DNA of 40,384 nt from Clostridia bacterium (GTDB taxonomy: Bacteria; Bacillota; Clostridia; Oscillospirales; CAG-272): contig JAGAPL010000009.1 in the NCBI GenBank assembly GCA_017623255.1, forward strand, positions 1 through 40,384, given 5' to 3'. Shown here piece after piece: positions 15,342-23,850 of this stretch. Below the pieces are notes generated by a model. It saw nothing but the letters and a program-made list of their open reading frames with translations. It was not told where the DNA came from and did no database searches. Made by a program: the position numbers and the translations under genes. Positions within the stretch are counted from its first letter, which is position 1. Each line of letters begins with the position of its first letter.

Positions 15342-15959
15342 TTATACCTTTTCAAGAATTGTGATGCGAACTCTGCCGTAAAGGGAAGTCTTGACCATAT
15401 TGAACTTTTCCTGAAGCTCAGCATCTCCGCCGAAAACCTGGTTTGTAACGTTTTCGGGATCATCAGCCTTCTTAACCTTTTTGCGCTTGAACTGAGGCTC
15501 ACCGTTGTCTGTTTCGCAAATGATCTTTCCGCCGAAGGCAAGAAGATCTCCTTCGTATATCATTTTAACTGATTCTGCAACAAAATCTGAAGCATAGGGA
15601 GGGTCAAGAAAAATAATATCGTATTTTTCCTTGCCTGCTGCAGACTTGAGGAACGCCTTGTAGTCAACCGCAGAAACTCTTGCGCGATCAAAAAGCTTAG
15701 CATTTTTAGCATTTTTGATTACTATATCAACGGCTTCTCTTGCGCTGTCTATAAAAGTGCAGGATGCAGCGCCACGGCTAAGTGCTTCAAGTCCAAGCTG
15801 GCCGCTGCCTGCAAAAAGGTCAAGAACATTTCTGCCTTCAAGTTCAAACTGTATCATTGAAAACAGAGCTTCCTTTGCGCGCTCTGCTGTGGGGCGTGTG
15901 TTTTCGCCCTCAAGTGTTTCTATAATCGCGTTTCTCGCGCTTCCTGTGATAATTCTCAT
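15342..15959 (-). CDS. rsmD: 16S rRNA (guanine966-N2)-methyltransferase
   Basis: RsmD methylates G966 of 16S rRNA in the assembled small subunit using S-adenosylmethionine. The 205-residue protein has the N-terminal RIITGSARN and TRPTAERAKEALF signatures, the SAM-binding VLDLFAGSGQLGLEALSRGA (motif I) and the catalytic LDPPYA (motif IV, the N/DPPY tetrad). It is about 15-20 residues longer than typical RsmD, the extra length being near the C-terminus (about 160-185). An AGGAGTTC ribosome site precedes the ATG. Operon with coaD. Confidence 0.95.
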   Translation of the reverse strand: MRIITGSARNAIIETLEGENTRPTAERAKEALFSMIQFELEGRNVLDLFAGSGQLGLEALSRGAASCTFIDSAREAVDIVIKNAKNAKLFDRARVSAVDYKAFLKSAAGKEKYDIIFLDPPYASDFVAESVKMIYEGDLLAFGGKIICETDNGEPQFKRKKVKKADDPENVTNQVFGGDAELQEKFNMVKTSLYGRVRITILEKV

Positions 15960-15986
15960 GTTGAACTCCTTATTATTTAGGGGGAG

Positions 15987-16099
15987 GGACTTTTAGAAAA
16001 GTCCATTCTAAGCTAAACTAAAAGTATTGTTTTATCGACCTTTTCTGAAAAGGTAGCGGGTTCTCAGGGCAGAGCCTTGAGCGCCCTCCGCAGAGGGCG
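15987..16099. repeat. Cluster of four hairpins between uvrC and rsmD
   Basis: Four perfect or near-perfect palindromes follow each other: GGACTTTT/AAAAGTCC (15987-16004), ACCTTTT/AAAAGGT (16038-16054), CTCAGGGC/GCCTTGAG (16063-16081) and CGCCCTC/GAGGGCG (16082-16099). No T run after a stem makes a clean terminator. From memory this mixed palindrome type is frequent between genes of gut Clostridia, so I read it as a dispersed intergenic element. Copy number elsewhere cannot be seen here. Confidence 0.6.
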
Positions 16100-16109
16100 A
16101 AATCTCATG

Positions 16110-17951
16110 TTATTGATTAAAGTACTTAATTATTTCATCAGCGTTTGCTTCGTTTACGCCTTTAACCTTTATTATATCTTCTTTTGATGCATTTTTCAAG
16201 GCTTCAAGGCTGCCAAAATGGAGCAGAAGTGCTTTGGCTTTTGACGGGCCTATTCCTTTTATTTTTTCGAGGCTTGAGGTTTTCAGGGATTTGAGCTTTG
16301 CGTTTGTCATTTTGCCAACCGTATATCTGTGAACCTCTTCCTGAATTCTGTAAATAAATCGGAACACTTCGGGTTCTCTTGCAATACTCAGCTCATCATG
16401 CTCGTCGGTTATGGTTCGCGTTTTGTGGTGGCTGTCCTTGACCATGCCAAACACGGGAATGTCCATAGCCAGCTCGTTCATCAGTTCTCTTATAACACCA
16501 ACGTGGCCTTTTCCGCCGTCAAGCAGAATAAGGTCGGGCGCAGTTGAAAAGGATTCGTCCTTGTCCTCCAGATTCATCAGTCGGCGTCTGATAGTTTCGG
16601 TCATTGCGCTATAGTCGTCAGGTGTTTCCTGTCCTTTGATTTTAAAAGAACGGTAGTGGCTCTTTTTGAATCTGCCTTTTTCTATAACTATCATGCCTGC
16701 CGTGATATGCTCGTTGCCCAAGTTTGAAATATCGTAAGCCTCGATTCTTTCGGGCAGTACTTCAAGGTGGAGAAGGGAAGCAAGTGACATAAGAACTCTC
16801 TCATCGGAGTCTTCTCGTTTTCTTCTTGTTTCGCTGTGGCGTATGGCGTCTTTTTCTGCCATTTCACAAAGTCGCTTTGTTTCTCCTCTTTGGGGTGTGC
16901 GCAAAGTAACCTTTCTTCCTGCTTTGCGCGTCAGATATTCTCCTGCAAGGAGCCTATCGTTTTCGGGCATTTCAAATGAGAGAAGTATTTCCTTGGGAAT
17001 ATATTCTCTGAGGCTGTATAGGTTTACTATAAATGAAAGGAAGGGGGATTCATCTTCGTCGGTTGAAGCTCCCGTTATCTCATCAGCGCCGAACATAAAA
17101 TGCTCGCTGTCGGAAATAGTGCCGTTTCTGATATACAAAACAGCGGCGCAGTCGCAGCCTTCATGAGTGGAGAGGGCGATGATGTCGTATTCTGTGTCGG
17201 GGCCAAGATCGGTTTTTTGATTTTGTCCCAGCTTTGAAAGTGAGGTGAGTGAATCTCTCAGTCTTGCAGCTTCTTCAAAGCGTTCTTCTTCAGCTGCTGC
17301 CAGCATTCTTTCTGTCAGCTGTTTTTTAACTTCATTTGTGTTGCCCTTCAGCATTTCCTTTGCGCAGGAAATAATAGCGTTGTATTCCTCTTTTGAAACG
17401 TCGCCTGCGCAAACGCCGCAGCATCGTCCGAGTTGTTTATAAACGCATGGGCGGCTTTTTCCTATATCACGTGGAAATTTACGCTTGCAGGATGGAACTC
17501 CCAATGTTCTTTCAATCGTTTTTATAACGTCGTTTATAGTTGAGGCGCTTGAATATGGGCCGTAGTAGGTTCCATCCTCGGTTCTACGCCTCGTCATAAT
17601 AATTCGTGGATAATCCTCGTTTGTAACCTTTATATAGGGGTAGCTTTTGGCGTCCTTGAGCAGAATGTTATATTTTGGTGTGTACTGCTTAATCAGGTTG
17701 TTTTCAAGGATAAGCGCCTCAAACTCCGTGTCGCAGGTGATATATCGAAAATCGCGGACACTTCCTGCCATTCGTGTGGTTTTGGCATCGTGGCTTCCGT
17801 GGAAATATTGGCTGACGCGGTTTTTGAGAGCTCTTGATTTGCCAACGTAAATAACCTTGCCGTCGGCATTTTCCATTATATAGACACCGGGAGATTTAGG
17901 CAGAAGGGCAGCCTTTTCCCGAAGGTATTTTAAAGTTTTTTCGTCCTGCAT
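16110..17951 (-). CDS. uvrC: Excinuclease ABC subunit C
   Basis: UvrC makes both incisions around DNA lesions in the UvrAB complex of nucleotide excision repair. The 613-residue protein has the GIY-YIG 3' nuclease (about 15-95: SPGVYIM, GKVIYVGKSRALKNRVSQYF), a Cys-containing region (about 155-185, CKRKF, CVYKQLGRCCGVC), the UVR domain binding UvrB (about 205-240), an RNase-H-like 5' nuclease (about 385-540, AYDISNLGNEH, LILLDGGKGH) and C-terminal helix-hairpin-helix pairs (about 550-613, KIKGIGPSKAKALL, IIKVKGV). Complete, usual length. AGGAGG precedes the ATG. It is followed by the HPr gene on the upstream side, probably in a separate transcript as a terminator intervenes. Confidence 0.97.
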   Translation of the reverse strand: MQDEKTLKYLREKAALLPKSPGVYIMENADGKVIYVGKSRALKNRVSQYFHGSHDAKTTRMAGSVRDFRYITCDTEFEALILENNLIKQYTPKYNILLKDAKSYPYIKVTNEDYPRIIMTRRRTEDGTYYGPYSSASTINDVIKTIERTLGVPSCKRKFPRDIGKSRPCVYKQLGRCCGVCAGDVSKEEYNAIISCAKEMLKGNTNEVKKQLTERMLAAAEEERFEEAARLRDSLTSLSKLGQNQKTDLGPDTEYDIIALSTHEGCDCAAVLYIRNGTISDSEHFMFGADEITGASTDEDESPFLSFIVNLYSLREYIPKEILLSFEMPENDRLLAGEYLTRKAGRKVTLRTPQRGETKRLCEMAEKDAIRHSETRRKREDSDERVLMSLASLLHLEVLPERIEAYDISNLGNEHITAGMIVIEKGRFKKSHYRSFKIKGQETPDDYSAMTETIRRRLMNLEDKDESFSTAPDLILLDGGKGHVGVIRELMNELAMDIPVFGMVKDSHHKTRTITDEHDELSIAREPEVFRFIYRIQEEVHRYTVGKMTNAKLKSLKTSSLEKIKGIGPSKAKALLLHFGSLEALKNASKEDIIKVKGVNEANADEIIKYFNQ

Positions 17952-17993
17952 GGCAAAGCTGTCCTCCTTTTTTAGTGTTTAAAATAAGCAAAA

Positions 17994-18013
17994 AGCCGCC
18001 CATAAAGGCGGCT
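17994..18013 (-). terminator. Terminator of the HPr gene
   Basis: AGCCGCC (17994-18000) and GGCGGCT (18007-18013) with a 6-nt loop; on the minus strand the stem is followed by TTTTGC. It lies between the HPr stop and uvrC. Confidence 0.8.
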
Positions 18014-18031
18014 GCTTCAATTTTTAAAAAA

Positions 18032-18295
18032 TTATTCGTTGAAGCCTGTTTCAATCAGAGCAGCGAGGCCCTCAATTGCTTCTTCTTCGTCTGCACCGTC
18101 AGCAATGATAGTGATAGACATACCTTTTACGATTCCGAGAGAAAGGACACCAAGAAGGCTCTTGCCGTTGATGCGGCGGTCTTCTCTTTCGACCCAGATG
18201 GAACTCTTAAAGGAATTTGCTTTCTGAATAAAAAATGTAGCAGGTCTGGCATGGAGACCAACACTATTCTTTATAGTAACTTCGCGTGATATCAT
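18032..18295 (-). CDS. ptsH: HPr-family phosphocarrier protein
   Basis: HPr is the small relay of the phosphotransferase system and, when phosphorylated at Ser46, a partner of CcpA in carbon repression. The 87-residue protein carries the active-site histidine at 15 in NSVGLHARPA and the regulatory serine in the NGKSLLGVLSLGI signature. The presence of His15 argues for HPr rather than Crh. Enzyme I is not next to it, as it often is. The ribosome site is CGGGAG, and a strong promoter precedes it at 18361-18389. An EI-less, Crh-like role remains possible. Confidence 0.85.
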   Translation of the reverse strand: MISREVTIKNSVGLHARPATFFIQKANSFKSSIWVEREDRRINGKSLLGVLSLGIVKGMSITIIADGADEEEAIEGLAALIETGFNE

Positions 18296-18360
18296 ATCCG
18301 ATACTCCCGAAAAAATATTTTTGCCGCTTCAAAATGGACAAGTGGCTTATTTACTCAGTA

Positions 18361-18389
18361 ATTATAGCAAAATAGCAGAGCAAAATCAA
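18361..18389 (-). promoter_or_regulatory. Promoter of the HPr gene
   Basis: On the minus strand TTGATT (18389-18384), 17 bases, TATAAT (18366-18361). Confidence 0.7.
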
Positions 18390-18510
18390 GTGTTTTTTAG
18401 TATTTTTTAAATTTTTGCCTCAATATCGAAAAAATAACGCTTAAATAATGTTTTTTTGTCCATTATATATATTGTATTTGTAGAAAAAAGGCATATGAGC
18501 AAAAAAACAC

Positions 18511-18539
18511 TTGACACAAACTTGTGTGTGTGATAAAAT
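18511..18539 (+). promoter_or_regulatory. Promoter of the ileS T-box transcript
   Basis: TTGACA (18511-18516), 17 bases, TAAAAT (18534-18539), immediately before the T-box leader. It is divergent to the HPr promoter. Confidence 0.75.
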
Positions 18540-18545
18540 TATACG

Positions 18546-18763
18546 GTCTAAAAACGAAGACGGAGACAGTAGCTTCAGGGAAAACCAAAGCGAGTCGGGG
18601 GTGGTGTGAGCCCGATGTTTGAAATGAATGTGAATATCACTCCTGAGTTGCGGGGCGAAATTATAGTAGCTTTTGCCGGAGCCCAACCGTTATAGTGGGC
18701 GCATATGATCGTATGCAGGTGGTATAGCAGGGTTCTCCTGTCCTCGCGGACGGGAGTTTTTTT
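18546..18763 (+). ncRNA. T-box leader with Ile specifier, controls ileS
   Basis: The leader shows the T-box parts in order: Stem I with the AGCGAGTCGGGGGTGGTGTGA-like region (18589-18611), the specifier loop containing ATC for isoleucine (18636-18638), and the T-box sequence around GGTGGTATAGCAGGG (18718-18732). It then forms a terminator with CTCCTGTCC (18735-18743) and GGACGGGAG (18748-18756), followed by seven T. Uncharged tRNA-Ile would bind through the specifier and T-box and favour the antiterminator, so ileS is expressed on isoleucine shortage. The gene 146 bases on is indeed ileS, which confirms the specifier. Confidence 0.92.
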
Positions 18764-18853
18764 GTTTTCAAGCTTGCTTGAAAACAAATGCAGAATGCAG
18801 AATTAAGGTTGAAAATCACTTTTGCTAATTTCTGATTGATTATTCATTATTCA
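18761..18853. repeat. Palindrome and short repeats before ileS
   Basis: TTTGTTTTCAAGC (18761-18773) and GCTTGAAAACAAA (18776-18788) are perfect 13-bp arms. They are followed by two copies of ATGCAGA and, near 18840, two of ATTATTC. This resembles the AT-rich repeat debris found between genes of Clostridia, but no gene or further signal is visible between the T-box and the ribosome site at about 18895. Confidence 0.5.
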
Positions 18854-18908
18854 TTTTCTTGCTATCCTCATACAATCGAAAATATAACTTTATATAGGAG
18901 ATAATAAA

Positions 18909-21900
18909 ATGTACAAGAAGGTACCAACCGACCTTAATTTTGTTGCCAGAGAAGCTGAAACTCTTGCTTTCTGGAAAGAAAACAGAATTTTTGAAACAAG
19001 TCTTGAAAGACGTAAGGGTCAGAGAAACTACACATTCTATGATGGCCCTCCCACAGCGAACGGTAAGCCCCATATCGGCCACGTTCTCACAAGAGTTATC
19101 AAGGATATGATCCCCCGTTATCACGCAATGAAGGGTTGCGATGTTCCCCGCAAAGCCGGCTGGGACACACACGGCCTTCCCGTTGAACTTGAAGTTGAAA
19201 AGCTTCTCGGTATCAACGGAAAGGAGCAGATCGAGGAATACGGAATTGCTCCCTTTATTGATAAGTGTAAGGAATCTGTTTGGAAGTATAAGGGTATGTG
19301 GGAGAATTTCTCCGACACAGTTGGCTTCTGGGCAGATATGGAAGATCCCTATGTAACATATCACGATTCATATATTGAAAGTGAATGGTGGGCGCTTAAG
19401 CAGATCTGGGATAAGGGCCTTCTCTATAAGGGCCACAAGATCGTTCCTTATTGCCCCCGTTGCGGAACACCCCTTTCCTCCCACGAGGTTGCTCAGGGAT
19501 ATAAGGACGTTCGTGAACGTTCTGCAATTGCCCGTTTTAAGGTTGTAGGTGAAGATGCCTTCTTCCTTGCATGGACAACAACTCCCTGGACTCTGCCTTC
19601 AAACGTAGCTCTTTGTGTAAACCCCAAAGAAGACTATGTAAAGGTTCAGAGCGGTGAATACACATATTATATGGCAGCTGCTCTCTGCGATACAGTTCTT
19701 GGCGAAGGCAACTATGAAGTGCTTGAAACAATGAAGGGCGCTGCTCTTGAGTATAAGGAATATGAGCCTCTCTTCAAGTTTGTATCTCCTAAGAAGAAGT
19801 GCTGGTTCGTTGTTTGCGACGAATACGTAACAATGGGCGATGGTACAGGTATCGTTCATATCGCTCCTGCGTTCGGTGAAGACGATAACCGTGTAGGCGT
19901 TAAGTATGACCTTCCTTTCGTTCAGCTTGTAAACGGCAAGGGCGAAATGACAGAAGAAACAGATTGGGCAGGCACATTCGTTAAGGATGCTGACCGTCTC
20001 GTTCTCCGTTCTCTTGAAGAGAAGGGACTTCTGTTCAGCGCTCCTCAGTTTGAGCATAGCTATCCTTTCTGCTGGAGATGTGATACACCTCTGATCTACT
20101 ACGCTCGTGAGAGTTGGTTTATCAAGATGACAGCCGTTAAGGATAGACTCATTGCTAATAATAACACAATAAACTGGATCCCCGAATCCATCGGTAAGGG
20201 CAGATTTGGAGACTGGCTTGAAAACGTTCAGGACTGGGGCCTCAGCCGTAACAGATATTGGGGAACGCCCCTTAACATCTGGGAATGCTCCTGCGGACAT
20301 TTCCATTCTATCGGCTCCATTGAAGAGCTGAAGTCTCTGTCTGATAATTGTCCCGATGAAATTGAGCTTCACCGTCCCTATATTGACGCTGTAACAATCA
20401 AGTGTCCTGAGTGCGGCGGCGAAATGAAGAGAGTTCCCGAGGTTATTGACTGCTGGTTTGACTCAGGCGCAATGCCTTTCGCTCAGCACCACTATCCTTT
20501 TGAAAATAAGGATCTCTTTGAAGCTCAGTTCCCCGCAGACTTTATCTCCGAGGCAGTTGACCAGACAAGAGGATGGTTCTATTCACTTCTTGCTATCTCC
20601 ACTCTTCTCTTTGATAAGGCTCCCTATAAGAACGTAATCGTTCTTGGTCTTGTTCAGGACGAGGATGGACAGAAGATGTCCAAGTCCAAGGGTAACGCAG
20701 TTGATCCCTTTAAGGCACTTGAAACTCACGGCGCGGATGCTATCCGTTGGTATTTCTATACTAACTCTGCTCCTTGGCTTCCTTCCAGATTCAGCGACAA
20801 AGCTGTAACAGAAGGACAGAGAAAGTTTATGGGTACTCTCCAGAATACATATGCATTCTGGACACTTTATGCTGAAATTGACCAGTTCAATCCTATGAAC
20901 TACAAGCTTGAGGATTGCAAGCTTTCCGTTATGGATAAGTTCATTCTCTCCAAGCTCAATTCTATGGTTCGCGGCGTTGATAATAACCTTGGCGCATATA
21001 AGATTCCCGAAGCGGCTAAGTGCCTTTCTTCCTTTGTAGATGAGCTTTCCAACTGGTATGTTCGTCGCTCCCGTGAAAGATTCTGGGGCACAGAAATGAC
21101 AGAGGATAAGATTGCAGCTTATATGACTCTCTATACTTGCCTTGTAACAACAGCTAAGGCAGGCGCGCCTATGATTCCCTTTATGGCAGAGGATATCTAT
21201 CGCAACCTGGTTTGCACAGTTGATTCTGATGCGCCTATCAGCGTTCACTTCTGTGATTTCCCTGAATATGATGAAGCTATGATCGACGAAAAGCTTGAAG
21301 ATGAAATGGAATTCATTCTTGAAGCAGTTGTTCTTGGCAGAAGCGCAAGAAATGCGGCTAATATCAAAAACCGCCAGCCTCTCTCTTCTATCTATGTTAA
21401 GACAGACAGAGAAGTGAGCGAGTATTATAGTGAGATCGTTCGTGACGAGCTTAACGTTAAGGAAGCATACTTTGTTCCCGATGTTTCCGCAATTTCTTCC
21501 TATAGCTTCAAGCCTCAGCTTAAAACTGTAGGTCCTAAGTACGGTAAGGTGCTTGGTAAGATCAGAGAAGCGCTTGCGAATGTTGATGGCAATGCTGCAA
21601 TGGCAGAGCTTGAAGGAACAGGCGCAATCCACTTTGACTTTGACGGAACAGCAGTTGAGCTGACACGTGAGGATCTTCTCATTGACGTTCAGCAGAAGGA
21701 AGGCTACTATTCTGTTTCCGATAACGGAATCACAGTTGCTCTTTGCACGATTCTCACAGAAGACTTGGTTCGCGAAGGCTTTGTTCGTGAAGTTATCTCC
21801 AAGGTACAGACAATGCGTAAGGATTCCGGCTTTGACGTTATGGACCATATCGCAGTATCTGTTTGCGGCAGCGAAAAGCTTGCAGAGATTCTTTCCGAAG

Positions 21901-22022
21901 ATAGCGCAACCTTCTGTGAAGCAGTTCTTTGTGATAACCTCACTTATGAAAAGATCGAGGGTATTTCTAAAGATTGGAACATCAACGGCGAAAAGGCCGA
22001 GATCACAGTTAAGAAGATCTGA
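18909..22022 (+). CDS. ileS: Isoleucyl-tRNA synthetase, long type
   Basis: IleRS charges tRNA-Ile and edits misactivated valine. The 1037-residue protein has the class I signature HIGH (55-58, in NGKPHIGHVL) and KMSKS (589-593, in DGQKMSKSKGN), the CP1 editing domain between them (about 190-400), the anticodon-binding region, and Cys pairs at YCPRCGTPL, CSCGH and CPECGG suited to zinc. Length and the N-terminal sequence KVPTDLNFVAREAETLAFWK match the eukaryote-like IleRS class (type 2) rather than the roughly 930-residue E. coli-type; that class is known for low mupirocin sensitivity. Controlled by the T-box upstream. Codons are strongly biased, as in highly expressed genes. Confidence 0.97.
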   Translation: MYKKVPTDLNFVAREAETLAFWKENRIFETSLERRKGQRNYTFYDGPPTANGKPHIGHVLTRVIKDMIPRYHAMKGCDVPRKAGWDTHGLPVELEVEKLLGINGKEQIEEYGIAPFIDKCKESVWKYKGMWENFSDTVGFWADMEDPYVTYHDSYIESEWWALKQIWDKGLLYKGHKIVPYCPRCGTPLSSHEVAQGYKDVRERSAIARFKVVGEDAFFLAWTTTPWTLPSNVALCVNPKEDYVKVQSGEYTYYMAAALCDTVLGEGNYEVLETMKGAALEYKEYEPLFKFVSPKKKCWFVVCDEYVTMGDGTGIVHIAPAFGEDDNRVGVKYDLPFVQLVNGKGEMTEETDWAGTFVKDADRLVLRSLEEKGLLFSAPQFEHSYPFCWRCDTPLIYYARESWFIKMTAVKDRLIANNNTINWIPESIGKGRFGDWLENVQDWGLSRNRYWGTPLNIWECSCGHFHSIGSIEELKSLSDNCPDEIELHRPYIDAVTIKCPECGGEMKRVPEVIDCWFDSGAMPFAQHHYPFENKDLFEAQFPADFISEAVDQTRGWFYSLLAISTLLFDKAPYKNVIVLGLVQDEDGQKMSKSKGNAVDPFKALETHGADAIRWYFYTNSAPWLPSRFSDKAVTEGQRKFMGTLQNTYAFWTLYAEIDQFNPMNYKLEDCKLSVMDKFILSKLNSMVRGVDNNLGAYKIPEAAKCLSSFVDELSNWYVRRSRERFWGTEMTEDKIAAYMTLYTCLVTTAKAGAPMIPFMAEDIYRNLVCTVDSDAPISVHFCDFPEYDEAMIDEKLEDEMEFILEAVVLGRSARNAANIKNRQPLSSIYVKTDREVSEYYSEIVRDELNVKEAYFVPDVSAISSYSFKPQLKTVGPKYGKVLGKIREALANVDGNAAMAELEGTGAIHFDFDGTAVELTREDLLIDVQQKEGYYSVSDNGITVALCTILTEDLVREGFVREVISKVQTMRKDSGFDVMDHIAVSVCGSEKLAEILSEDSATFCEAVLCDNLTYEKIEGISKDWNINGEKAEITVKKI

Positions 22023-22038
22023 ATATCATAATATATTG

Positions 22039-22070
22039 AAAAGAAAAGTCCGAAAGGGCTTTTCTTTTTT
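22039..22070 (+). terminator. Terminator of ileS
   Basis: AAAAGAAAAGTCC and GGGCTTTTCTTTT form a stem with one G-T pair and a GAAA tetraloop, followed by T residues. Confidence 0.9.
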
Positions 22071-22140
22071 TGCTTATAGAGGACTACTTGGAGCAACTTG
22101 CCGCACTAAACAATGATTGTTTTTAAATCGGCACACACCT

Positions 22141-22170
22141 AAAACATATGTTCGTTTTTATACATATGTA
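22141..22170. promoter_or_regulatory. Two ATATGT palindromes, one LexA-box-like
   Basis: AAAACATATGTTCG (22141-22154) matches 12 of 14 positions of the Firmicutes LexA/DinR consensus CGAACATATGTTCG. TACATATGTA (22161-22170) is a second palindrome. No promoter or start codon lies beside them, so function is doubtful. Confidence 0.25.
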
Positions 22171-22192
22171 GAGAAAAGAGGGGCAAGTGTGG

Positions 22193-22229
22193 AAAATGCG
22201 AGGAATAGCAAAAAAATGCGAGGAAATAG
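22193..22229 (+). repeat. Direct repeat in the mraZ upstream region
   Basis: The string AAAATGCGAGGAA occurs twice with a 20-base period (starting 22193 and 22213), each followed by a TAG. Its role is unknown. The remainder of 22071-22332 has no gene I can support; TTCGCCT/AGGCGAA (22255-22261 with 22289-22295) is a weak inverted repeat. Confidence 0.4.
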
Positions 22230-22332
22230 GGAACTTAGCAGAATAGAACAAATATTCGCCTAAAAAGGCCGAAAATGCTTGGGAAATAAGGCGAAATTGT
22301 GAAAAAATTCTTATATTTTTTCATAAAATATA

Positions 22333-22361
22333 TTGCAATCGGCAATTGACTATGTTAGAAT
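22333..22361 (+). promoter_or_regulatory. Promoter of the division and cell-wall cluster
   Basis: TTGCAA (22333-22338), 17 bases, TAGAAT (22356-22361), 64 bases before mraZ. It is probably the main promoter of the dcw operon. Confidence 0.75.
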
Positions 22362-22375
22362 ATAGAAACAAGGTG

Positions 22376-22422
22376 GTGGAAAATGACACTTTTTCACCAC
22401 AAAATGGTGGAAAGGGGTGGAA
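22376..22422 (+). promoter_or_regulatory. Candidate MraZ-binding repeats
   Basis: TGGAA occurs at 22377-22381, 22408-22412 and 22418-22422, the last two exactly 10 bases apart, with an inverted TTCACCA between. MraZ octamers bind tandem short TGG-type repeats with 10-base spacing downstream of the dcw promoter, so autoregulation is likely. The ribosome site AGGGGTGG of mraZ overlaps the last copies. Confidence 0.55.
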
Positions 22423-22425
22423 CGA

Positions 22426-22854
22426 ATGGAGCTGCTGGGTAACTTTACTAATACTCTTGATGCAAAAAACAGAGTTATATTCCCTGCAAAGTTCAGAGAA
22501 GATCTGGGCGCAACGTTTGTTATCACCGTAAATGTAGACAGATGCCTTTCCGCATATTCTCTCGAAGAGTGGGAGAAGTATACAGCAAAACTAAATGCTC
22601 TTCCTAAAACACAGGTCAGAGATATCACCCGTTTCATCTGTGGTATCGCCATGAAGGCAACACCTGATAGTCAGGGAAGAGTGGGTCTTTCAAAGGAACT
22701 CATTGAATATGCTTCCATTGAAAGCGGCGTAACATTCATTGGCTGCGGTGACAGAGTTGAAATCTGGGATGAGCGCGTTGCTCCTTCACCTGCAAGCTAT
22801 GATGCTGACAAGGTCAACGACATCAGAGACCTTATGCTTGAATACGGCCTCTGA
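22426..22854 (+). CDS. mraZ: Transcriptional regulator MraZ
   Basis: MraZ is the conserved first gene of the dcw cluster and a DNA-binding octameric repressor of it. The 142-residue protein has two AbrB/SpoVT-type swapped hairpins, with signatures NTLDAKNRVIFPAKFRE (residues 8-24) and ATPDSQGRVGLSKEL (about 78-92), each with the family DxxGR/DxxxR core. The ATG at 22426 is chosen over the GTG at 22417 because AGGGGTGG sits just upstream and the protein then begins MELLGNFTNT, as in homologues. Followed after 18 bases by rsmH. Confidence 0.95.
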   Translation: MELLGNFTNTLDAKNRVIFPAKFREDLGATFVITVNVDRCLSAYSLEEWEKYTAKLNALPKTQVRDITRFICGIAMKATPDSQGRVGLSKELIEYASIESGVTFIGCGDRVEIWDERVAPSPASYDADKVNDIRDLMLEYGL

Positions 22855-22872
22855 TATATATAGAGGTGTAAA

Positions 22873-23811
22873 GTGAGTTTTTCACATTATTCAGTTATGC
22901 TTGACGAAGCGGTATCCGCACTTTGCCCCGAAAACGGAGGCGTGTTTGTGGACGGAACTGCAGGCGGCGGCGGACATTCTGAAGAAATAATAAAAAGATT
23001 GCCCGAAGGATCAGTGCTTATCAGCCTTGACCGCGATGACAGAGCAATCGCCCATTGTAAAGAGCGCCTGAGCGTTTACGGCGACAAGTCAATGGTTGTA
23101 AAAAGTAATTACAGCGAGTTCGAGAGCGTACTTGACGAACTCGGAATAGAAAAAATAAACGGTATTTTATGGGATTTGGGCGTATCCTCCGTCCAGCTTG
23201 ATGAAGCCGAGCGCGGTTTTTCCTATTCTCAGGAAGCATTTCTTGATATGAGAATGGATAGAAGCTGCGGGAAAACAGCATACGATGTGGTCAACACTTA
23301 TGCAGAAAGCGAACTGCGCCGGATCATCAACGATTGGGGCGAGGAAAAGTTCAGTGGCAGAGTTGCTGCAGCGATCGTGAAGGCGAGAGAATCTTCTCCT
23401 ATAGAAACCACAACGGCTCTGGCGGATATAATAGCATCGGCTATTCCTGCGGGAGCAAGAAAAAAGGAAGCTCAGCATCCGGCAAAGAGAACCTTCCAGG
23501 CAATAAGAATTGAAGTTAATGACGAACTTCGTATTATAGAGCCAACCCTTGAGGCAGCTACCCGTCGACTTGAAAGCGGCGGACGGGCAGCTGTTATTAC
23601 TTTTCACTCTCTTGAGGACAGAATCGTAAAACAAACCTTCAAGAGACTTGAAAATCCCTGCACCTGTCCCCATGATTTTCCCGTTTGTGTTTGCGGTAAG
23701 AAACCGCAGATAAAGGTTATAACAAAGAAGCCTATGGTTCCCTCCGATGCGGAACTTGAAGTGAACCCCCGTTCACGAAGCGCGAAACTCAGGGTGGCAG
23801 AAAAACTTTAA
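22873..23811 (+). CDS. rsmH: 16S rRNA (cytosine1402-N4)-methyltransferase
   Basis: RsmH (MraW) methylates the ribosomal P-site base C1402. The 312-residue protein has SHYSVMLDEAV at the N-terminus, the SAM site VDGTAGGGGHSEEI (about 26-39), GILWDLGVSS, and C-terminal FHSLEDRIVKQ and NPRSRSAKLRVAEK. Length is usual. The start codon is GTG: AGAGGTG is six bases upstream and the next in-frame ATG is inside the conserved N-terminus. It lies 18 bases after mraZ in the operon. Confidence 0.96.
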   Translation: MSFSHYSVMLDEAVSALCPENGGVFVDGTAGGGGHSEEIIKRLPEGSVLISLDRDDRAIAHCKERLSVYGDKSMVVKSNYSEFESVLDELGIEKINGILWDLGVSSVQLDEAERGFSYSQEAFLDMRMDRSCGKTAYDVVNTYAESELRRIINDWGEEKFSGRVAAAIVKARESSPIETTTALADIIASAIPAGARKKEAQHPAKRTFQAIRIEVNDELRIIEPTLEAATRRLESGGRAAVITFHSLEDRIVKQTFKRLENPCTCPHDFPVCVCGKKPQIKVITKKPMVPSDAELEVNPRSRSAKLRVAEKL

Positions 23812-23850
23812 TAATTATGTACGTTTAAATATATGAAAGGCGGTCCCACA

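Noticed and set aside
18787..18853. Short direct repeats that might be a CRISPR remnant
   Set aside because: Units are seven bases, only two copies each and no spacers of even length. No CRISPR array was seen in the window.
20583..21848. 421-residue open frame on the minus strand within ileS
   Set aside because: It is antisense to an essential gene with strong codon bias, which leaves long open antisense frames; no ribosome site, and the protein is cysteine-rich and like nothing I know.
22196..22246. 16-codon ORF near the direct repeats upstream of mraZ
   Set aside because: Start lies 12 bases from the only purine-rich run and the ORF simply follows a repeated sequence; no conservation can be seen.
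22346..22531. Frame starting at 22346 that overlaps the mraZ promoter
   Set aside because: It starts inside the promoter region and reads across mraZ in another frame.
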